DNA from: Acanthosoma haemorrhoidale
Lineage: Eukaryota; Arthropoda; Insecta; Hemiptera; Acanthosomatidae
Assembly: GCA_930367205.1 (NCBI GenBank)
Contig: OV884012.1
Location: 58,735,239 to 58,799,238 of the forward strand
Length of the DNA: 64,000 nucleotides
Reading direction: 5' to 3'
The position numbers were made by a program, and so were the translations under genes. Within the stretch, counting starts at the first letter, position 1. The number at the start of each line of letters is the position of its first letter. Under the pieces are notes generated by a model. That model was not told the origin of the DNA. It did no database searches and saw only the letters and a list, made by a program, of their open reading frames with translations. Positions 57,910 to 64,000 of the stretch are shown here, one piece after another.

Positions 57910-57920
57910 ACAACAGACCC

Positions 57921-58984
57921 CACACTGATTGGGTTGGATGTTTGGAGGAGACAAAAGAATTCGAGGGGAAGAGAATTCCATAAACTGCTATCTATAAATA
58001 TTCTATAAATTTTCAATTAGTTCAGTTCCTTATGTTGTACCTGGGTACCTTGTTTTAGAATTTTCTAGAGAATTTGGCAGGCCACCTGCGGTTCAATCCA
58101 CAATCCACTACGGAAACCTTCAAAATACGCGTATTTACTATCTTTAGTTCCATAGTTTCATGGGACCCGTAAAAATTATTAAAAACATTTTCAATGAAAA
58201 CTAAATAAATAAATACGAAAAAGCATTGTTCTCTCTCTTAAAAATATAAATAACAAGGCAAAAGGACATTTATTAATAAAAAAAGGTAATTGCCCTTGAG
58301 AAAGAATGGTTTCAAATTAAGACTAGCTACAAAAGTATTAAGATCAAAGTAAAGAAAGTTCTCAGATAATTTTAAGACTTTTTCAAACAAAAGATTACTA
58401 AAAACTTAATCGGTGGGGAAAAGGGGGTGTTGTTAGGTGGGAGGTACCTCTTGAACAATGTACATAAACCATCGATTGTTTGTAAAATACTCAATAGAGC
58501 TCAACAATCTATCAAATTGAGACAATCGACAATCGGTCATCCCCACTATATGTTGCTTCGATTGTTCGCTTTAGCCCCAAAAAATATTGCATATTATTAA
58601 CCAGGACGCCATGAAATGCTAGGATCTTTAATTTGATAGCATATTACTTAATTTATTAATGATCTTTCAATATTTTCATTGGGATAATAAACAGACCCAA
58701 AATGATAAATGAAATTTTTCAGTGAAATAAATGAATGGACTTTATAGCAGAATCCATAAGTGACAAAATGAGTTTCCGGGTCACAGGTCACGGACATTAT
58801 TTAGTAGATGATACCTGAATGTAAAATTTCATCTCTCGAGCTCGAACAGGGGACAGGGGAAAAAAAAAACACACTGACACATTGGTGAAAACTTGAGGGA
58901 TTCTAATTGTAACAAAACAACTAGTGTTTTGATTATCAGGTTTAAGGATTTCGAATGCAAAAGGAGCCGTAATGATTTTCATTA
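57921..58984. other. Intergenic, no gene seen
   Basis: AT-rich. A segment near 58590-58645 echoes 14325-14385. A minus-strand string SSLWNSLPLEFF near 57950-57990 recalls LINE C-termini, but it is too short to call. Confidence 0.4.
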
Positions 58985-59417
58985 CTTGTTGTATGTATAG
59001 CTCATTAAAGTCACAACATACGATATATTGCTCATTCAAGAAAACATTGACTTTACTACCGAATAGACGGAAGTAATTATTATAATAAAATTACAATCTG
59101 CCTTAATGGGCAATAAGGAATTGTGATAAATGTTCTCATTCATACCATATTTACAATTTTCATTCACTCTCTCATCCATATAGTTATTTACAAACAGCCC
59201 GGAGATCTCCCAAATCCACATGGTTGTCACCTCCCTCGCATGCGAAAAAAGGAAGCGGAGTCTTTGGAAGTCCCCCTCGCTCCTCCGTCGCGTCACGCGT
59301 GTGTGTTTATTGAGCATAAATAAAAAACCATTCTGTCACTTCTGTGAAGTTGCAAAATTTACAGTTGCATCGGATGAACAATATATTATCGATGACGTTG
59401 ATATTTTATTAACAAGA
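58985..59417. repeat. Dispersed repeat, copy 1, split by a LINE and an LTR
   Basis: Shares TGTATAGCTCATTAAAGTC, GATATATTGCTCATT, GCAAAATTTACAGTTGCATC and CGTTGATATTTT words in the same order as 63673-63990. A J2 LINE piece interrupts it, and solo LTR D interrupts it at its right edge, after which the shared sequence resumes at 60453. Confidence 0.7.
59078..59300 (-). mobile_element. LINE J2 3' UTR fragment
   Basis: The 3' end on the plus strand reads ATAATAAAATTACAATCTGC, followed by TCCCAAATCCACATGGTTGT and CTCGCATGCG as in the 45336 copy, with TTMWIWEISGLFVN on the minus strand. It is truncated after about 220 bp. Confidence 0.75.
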
Positions 59418-60452
59418 TGTCGGGATATTGGTTGAACAATTGTCGGAGGTGAACAATTGTCGGAAAAGGTGAACAATTGTCGGAGGTCAACAATTGTCGG
59501 ATTGCTGTAGTTAATAACATGGACCATGTTCCATGTAGGCGTTAATATCTGACTCCATTTATTGATAGGGATGTGTCCCGACAAGACACTGTGTTCAGGA
59601 TGAGGTTCAGAGGTTCATAAAGAATAAGACCAGTTTTCAGAGTTCGGGAGAGAGATCGGCAGCGTAATAAGTACAAGTCGTCAGGGGTCTGCTATCAGCT
59701 GTGAGGCAAAGTGCCGTCGTATAGGTGTAGCATAGCAAGAGTCGATTAGCGGAAGGCTGAGTAGGCATATCGCGACGGTGATAGCGGCTATCTGTATGTA
59801 GAAACTAGAAAAGAATGAAGAGTGGGCCTACCAGGGGCCAAGTGCCCCCGGTGTCGAGTTACTCGGAAGACTGAGGGACAGAGTGTCCCACCAGGGCCAG
59901 GTGGCCCTGGTGTAAGTGATAAGTTGTGCGGCTATGAAGCTTGAGAGACCGAGTGGGCTGAAGAGTGAAATTTTACTGATATAAATATGATAACCCCCTC
60001 CCTCGTGGAAGGCCGGTTTGTCTGCCCGGAGTAAGTTTTACGATACACAGGTAGTCACTCCCTTTTAGTTTATTGACCGTTGGGGTAAAAGAGTGTGTTT
60101 TTTATGGTTGCTAGCAGGGCTTCACCCCCTTGGGTTATTTGACCACCTATAGCAAGGTTATTATCCCATGGGTCCCAAAAGGGTTCCTAGCATGATTTAT
60201 TGACCGTGGGAACGTGACTGAAGGTCTATTTTAATAGGGGTAAGTGTCCTTTGCCCAGGTTTTATGGTACCAGGTGGCTAATTCTCTTGGTTTATTGCCG
60301 CACCCTTTTAGTTACCTGTCTACGACTTCCGACCTCTCTATGATTTATTACCAGAAGTTACATAATGAAGTTACATGACATTTTCTATTATAATACATTA
60401 ATTATGAACCAGAGTGTAGGGTAATTTACATATATAGTTAGCGGTCGCTATA
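59418..60452 (+). repeat. Solo LTR, copy D, TSD CAAG(A/T)
   Basis: The longest copy, 1035 bp. It starts TGTCGGGATATTGG, followed by four ACAATTGTCGG units, lacks the CACTAGGGG...GGTGACAAGTG hairpin region of copies A to C, and ends GCGGTCGCTATA (CTACA in B and C). It is flanked by CAAGA (59413-59417) and CAAGT (60453-60457). The paralogous repeat at 63981 shows CAAGT without an insertion. Confidence 0.82.
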
Positions 60453-60457
60453 CAAGT

Positions 60458-63400
60458 AATTAATTAATAAATGACACCTCGGAAAAACTTTTTTCTTTGA
60501 AGTAAGATGCCACAACCAGTCAAAACATTCTATAATAATTAATTAATTATTTAATAATAATTATGTTTTATGGAAATGACACTATTTTTCAAATGGGCCA
60601 TCAATGTGCCATATATCCCTCAACAATAGACTAATGCCTTTTGAAAAAAACGAAACCTTGACTACATAAATCAAGGGGACGAAGATTAACAATTAAAATC
60701 GTTTTATTATCGCTTGTATTAATTCTGACATTTAGTGCTTTTACATAAATAATTACTATGGTTTTAATTAGTGAATGTGTATGAGACTTTTATTTGATTC
60801 CATATACGTGGGTTCCTCGCTTTGTTATTAAAAATTCTTTTAGAAATCGACCTCTTCCTCGAAAAAAAAAAAACCCTTTACTTACAGCCTAAAATATCAT
60901 ATTTCCAAATGATGCTGGGAAAAAGTTAATGTAATGAAGCTGCCCTTTTAATGAAGAAGCGAGAATAAAAACACATTTTCCTCAGCAACTAAGGAGTTTA
61001 GTGTGTGGTGCGGGTGTAGAGGGACCAGCTCTAATAAGCTGACTTCTGAGTTGAGCTAACTAGATGTTTTTCAGGAGGTGGGTATGGGCAAAAAAACGCT
61101 TAAAATCGTCAGATAAGACCCCTATTCTGTATTTAACTGGCATAATAAACTTCCATATTTATACTTAATAATTATATTTATTCATGGGACTAACCACTTT
61201 TATTTTTCAAATGCACGTTTATAATTAATTCTACTTTGTAAGCTTTTGCGTTTCATTCAAAATTAAAAAAATAATATTTTGCAAAAATGAAATAAAAACA
61301 CACCTAAAGAATAATAAAAATTTTTTTTTTAAATGCAATAATAGAGCTTATTCCAGGGAGTTGAAATAATTTATTAGTAAAAAAAACAATTGAAATTTAG
61401 ATTATATAATCAACAAAACAACATTCGCGAAGCGAGTTAAAAGTGTATACAAATACTATTAACAAAATAGAATTTTAAGGAATTATAATTAATTATCAAA
61501 CAAGAAATCAATTACTATTTAAAGATGAAATTACAACCTTTAATATAGATTTTTTCTTAATTGAAACTCTGAAGCTATTGACGTATGCAATACAAAATGT
61601 TACGCATGTTTCATCATACTCAGTTCTTAATAGAAATTTCAAATTTAATTTAATGAAACACCACTGTTATACGTTTAATGAAACCACAAAGGAAAATAAT
61701 TAATAATAATAATATATAAAGTAATAAAATATAAATAATACATGCGAAACATCATTCCATAGTCACTTATTGTTACTTTTGAAAATAAAATGGATTAAGC
61801 GGAGAATAAAGAAAGTTCATCCACAAATACGGGCGAATGAGGAGAGCTAAGTGAATATAATTTAAAGTTTCTAATAGATTCTACTTATTTGTATATATTA
61901 CTTTGGAAAATTTGTAAAATGGGTAAAATTCTTAGAGCAGAAACTTAGTTTGTTCTAAAAAAACCTGCTAAGATGGATTATCGGTTAGCGATATGAGGGC
62001 ACAACCGCTACCTACCGGGCGCACCAGGTACTCAAGTGTACTTAACCGAAATCGTTTATTGAACTGACATAAAACAATTAACCTTTTAAGACATCAATAG
62101 AAAAATATGGTAAGTAATATTTTTTAAATTTATATTATTTTACGTTAAAAATGGGTTCACTTAGATTTATCGTTGCTTATAAAGTGATTTTGCTAAATTT
62201 TCAAAACTAATTATAAAAGTTGGAAGTGGTGCGGTGTCGAATTCGACAGCGATGAACTTCAGTTTTTTTATTGTTGTTCCGTTAAATGTTAAGGATTTTT
62301 TTTTTTAGAAATCAAACGTTTTTTTTTATCAATTAAATAATTGTCTTACCACCTAAGTTTTAACTAAGAGTAACCTAAAGTTTGGTAATGGATATTTGTA
62401 TAAGGTAATTATTAATTAGCATTTTTGCTTAGTCTTAATCTGAAATGCTTATATATTATTATAAGTGTCTGATCCCTGATTTTACTACTATAACAACTAA
62501 CATAACTAATAACAAATCAACTAGTTATTAGTTACAACTAATTCCACCTAAAATAAGTTACCAATTACAATAAATAATACAAATTATTATAATACGTATC
62601 CTTACCTCCTATTGCTCTTCAAGAAAATTTTAATTTTTCAAATAAAGTTCTTATTACATTTTTTTCCCGAACTTTATGTATTTTAACCGCACAAATAATA
62701 GTTGGGTAATTTTTAAAGCAATTGATAAGCTAACGTTGTTAATTTGTAAATTCATGGAAGGAGTACCCTTTTTTTACAAATAATAAAAATGTCATTTATT
62801 ATAGATTAAAACCATAGCATCAAATAAAACAATTGTAACAATAAAAAATTATTTTTATTTTTTACAAATTTTTAACATCAATGCTGAGTATTGAAGGACA
62901 GGTTTATTTTTTGTTAAATTTCACTCACTAGTAACACTTTAGCAGCAGTTGTGAAATTAATCAAATAAGTGATATTTTTTTTCAAATCTATTAAAAAAAA
63001 AGTAAAAAACATATATACTCATGAGAGTTAAGCATGCATTCCTAGAGATTTTTTTAGTCCATAGTAATTAGGAAGATAAGATCTTGAAACAGGTAGGAAC
63101 AGCATAACAACTTGAAAAATTACTTGTTATTCAAGCTGTTAAGCCTAGCTAAGCGCACACTGCCCTTTGTAGTGCAAATTACCACAAAGGTAGGAAGGAG
63201 CCCTTTAATTCAACAAATAATATAAATTCATGTAGTCGCGAACCGAGCCTAATTAGAAGTTGTTGTTCTTCGTGAATGCTTTGAATGAAGTTCAAAAAGT
63301 CGATTGATAAATAGTTTTAGAAGACGAATTATTTTATCTTAAAATTCCTCCGGGAGCGTATTTTTTTACAATTTAATTTAGATTTTTTCTGTTGTTTTCT

Positions 63401-63672
63401 AATTAATTTAATTAACACGTGAACGAGCTAGCAAATGTTACTACTTGTACCTAGTAGTTTAAAAGCCGGTTATGGATTACTTCCATTGAATTATACCTAT
63501 TCGTAGGGACATTCAATGTTTAGTAAAGGTTAATTTTTTAATAACATAGTGTTAAAAAACTATGAAATTCTAAACTCGCATTTAAAACAATTTGTTTAAA
63601 TAAGACTATTGAGAGGCCACGTATATATACATATATATGGCAGTAGTTAATAACCAGGTGAGTTATATAGAA
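60458..63672. other. AT-rich stretch, no gene seen
   Basis: No open frames, terminal repeats or splice-framed islands that I can support. A small GC-richer patch lies at about 61970-62050. Confidence 0.5.
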
Positions 63673-64000
63673 CTTGTATGTATAACTCATTAAAGTCCCC
63701 ACATGTGATATATTTCTCATTCTGGAAAACAACGATGAAACTGCCGAATACAGGGAAATAAACGTAAATATGTTATAATTTTCTGAAAGAGTTGATTTCT
63801 CGAAGTGAACGATGACTTAATGACATTGGCCGTGTGGTAAAGCAGAAGGCCGTTTTGCGTATATTGAATATAAATTAAAAATCCATTCTCCTCTTCTGTA
63901 AAATAGCAAAATTTACAGTTACATCGGAACTATTATTTTATGTTATATTATTAATCGTTGTCGTTGATATTTTTTTATTACAAGTAATTAATTCTAAAGG
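63673..64000. repeat. Dispersed repeat, copy 2, reaches the window edge
   Basis: Uninterrupted counterpart of 58985-59417 plus 60453 onward. It contains about 100 bp near 63760-63855 that is absent where the LINE sits in copy 1. The end CAAGTAATTAATT is the empty site for solo LTR D. Confidence 0.7.

Noticed and set aside
57910..58016. Extension of the J3 endonuclease frame beyond the insertion
   Set aside because: The target duplication at 57910-57920 places these codons in flanking DNA, so the N-terminal 30 or so residues are not part of the LINE.
61970..62050. GC-richer patch resembling a tRNA-like segment
   Set aside because: No cloverleaf or A/B box pair could be drawn.

Overview
This is a eukaryotic, insect-type nuclear window. 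It is AT-rich, has no operons and no recognisable intact host gene, and is dominated by broken transposable elements. Non-LTR retrotransposons of the Jockey type, Tc1/mariner transposons, Penelope-like RT remnants and an errantivirus-like Ty3/Gypsy element together point to an arthropod. A hemipteran or similar insect is my guess, and the species cannot be read from this sequence.

Layout, left to right. A Tc1/mariner relative with an internal deletion lies at 2082-2855. A Jockey-type LINE (family J1) lies at about 4635-7980 and carries a nested 139-bp LINE tail. A Tc1-type transposase with a single internal stop lies at 9283-10161. A lone Tc1 terminal repeat (12785) abuts a LINE C-terminal fragment (12868-13424). 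Penelope-type RT scraps occur at about 15590 and 24920. A near full-length but decayed LINE of family J2 runs on the minus strand at 19477-23380, followed by a tRNA-derived SINE at 23421-23584. Further J2 pieces lie near 25420, 45336 and 59078.

Four solo LTRs of one family (28262-29057, 31866-32598, 32637-33426, 59418-60452) each have 5-bp target duplications, perfect in three and 4 of 5 in the last. An old 28S rRNA pseudogene lies near 30800. At 34633-39048 is an errantivirus-like element with two similar LTRs, an open 421-codon gag, no recognisable pol and a broken envelope region. It sits inside an older degraded coding remnant. A second J1 copy lies at 46312-48045, a Tc1 deletion derivative with long TIRs at 48571-49346, and a 200-bp MITE at 52395-52594. 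A LINE of family J3 lies at 55153-57909 with an 11-bp target duplication and a 561-codon open reverse transcriptase frame. The last 3.5 kb is AT-rich with no gene seen.

The genes do not form a pathway. The interest is in the record of insertion, nesting, deletion and template switching. The best leads are the solo-LTR family with its variable internal repeats and hairpins, the LINE whose YADD block is replaced by a 154-bp sequence that also occurs inverted 2 kb away, two strong foldback hairpins (18519-18624 and 41066-41332), and the gag-only errantivirus-like element. Two possible host exons (26935-27122 and 50524-50550) are weakly supported.
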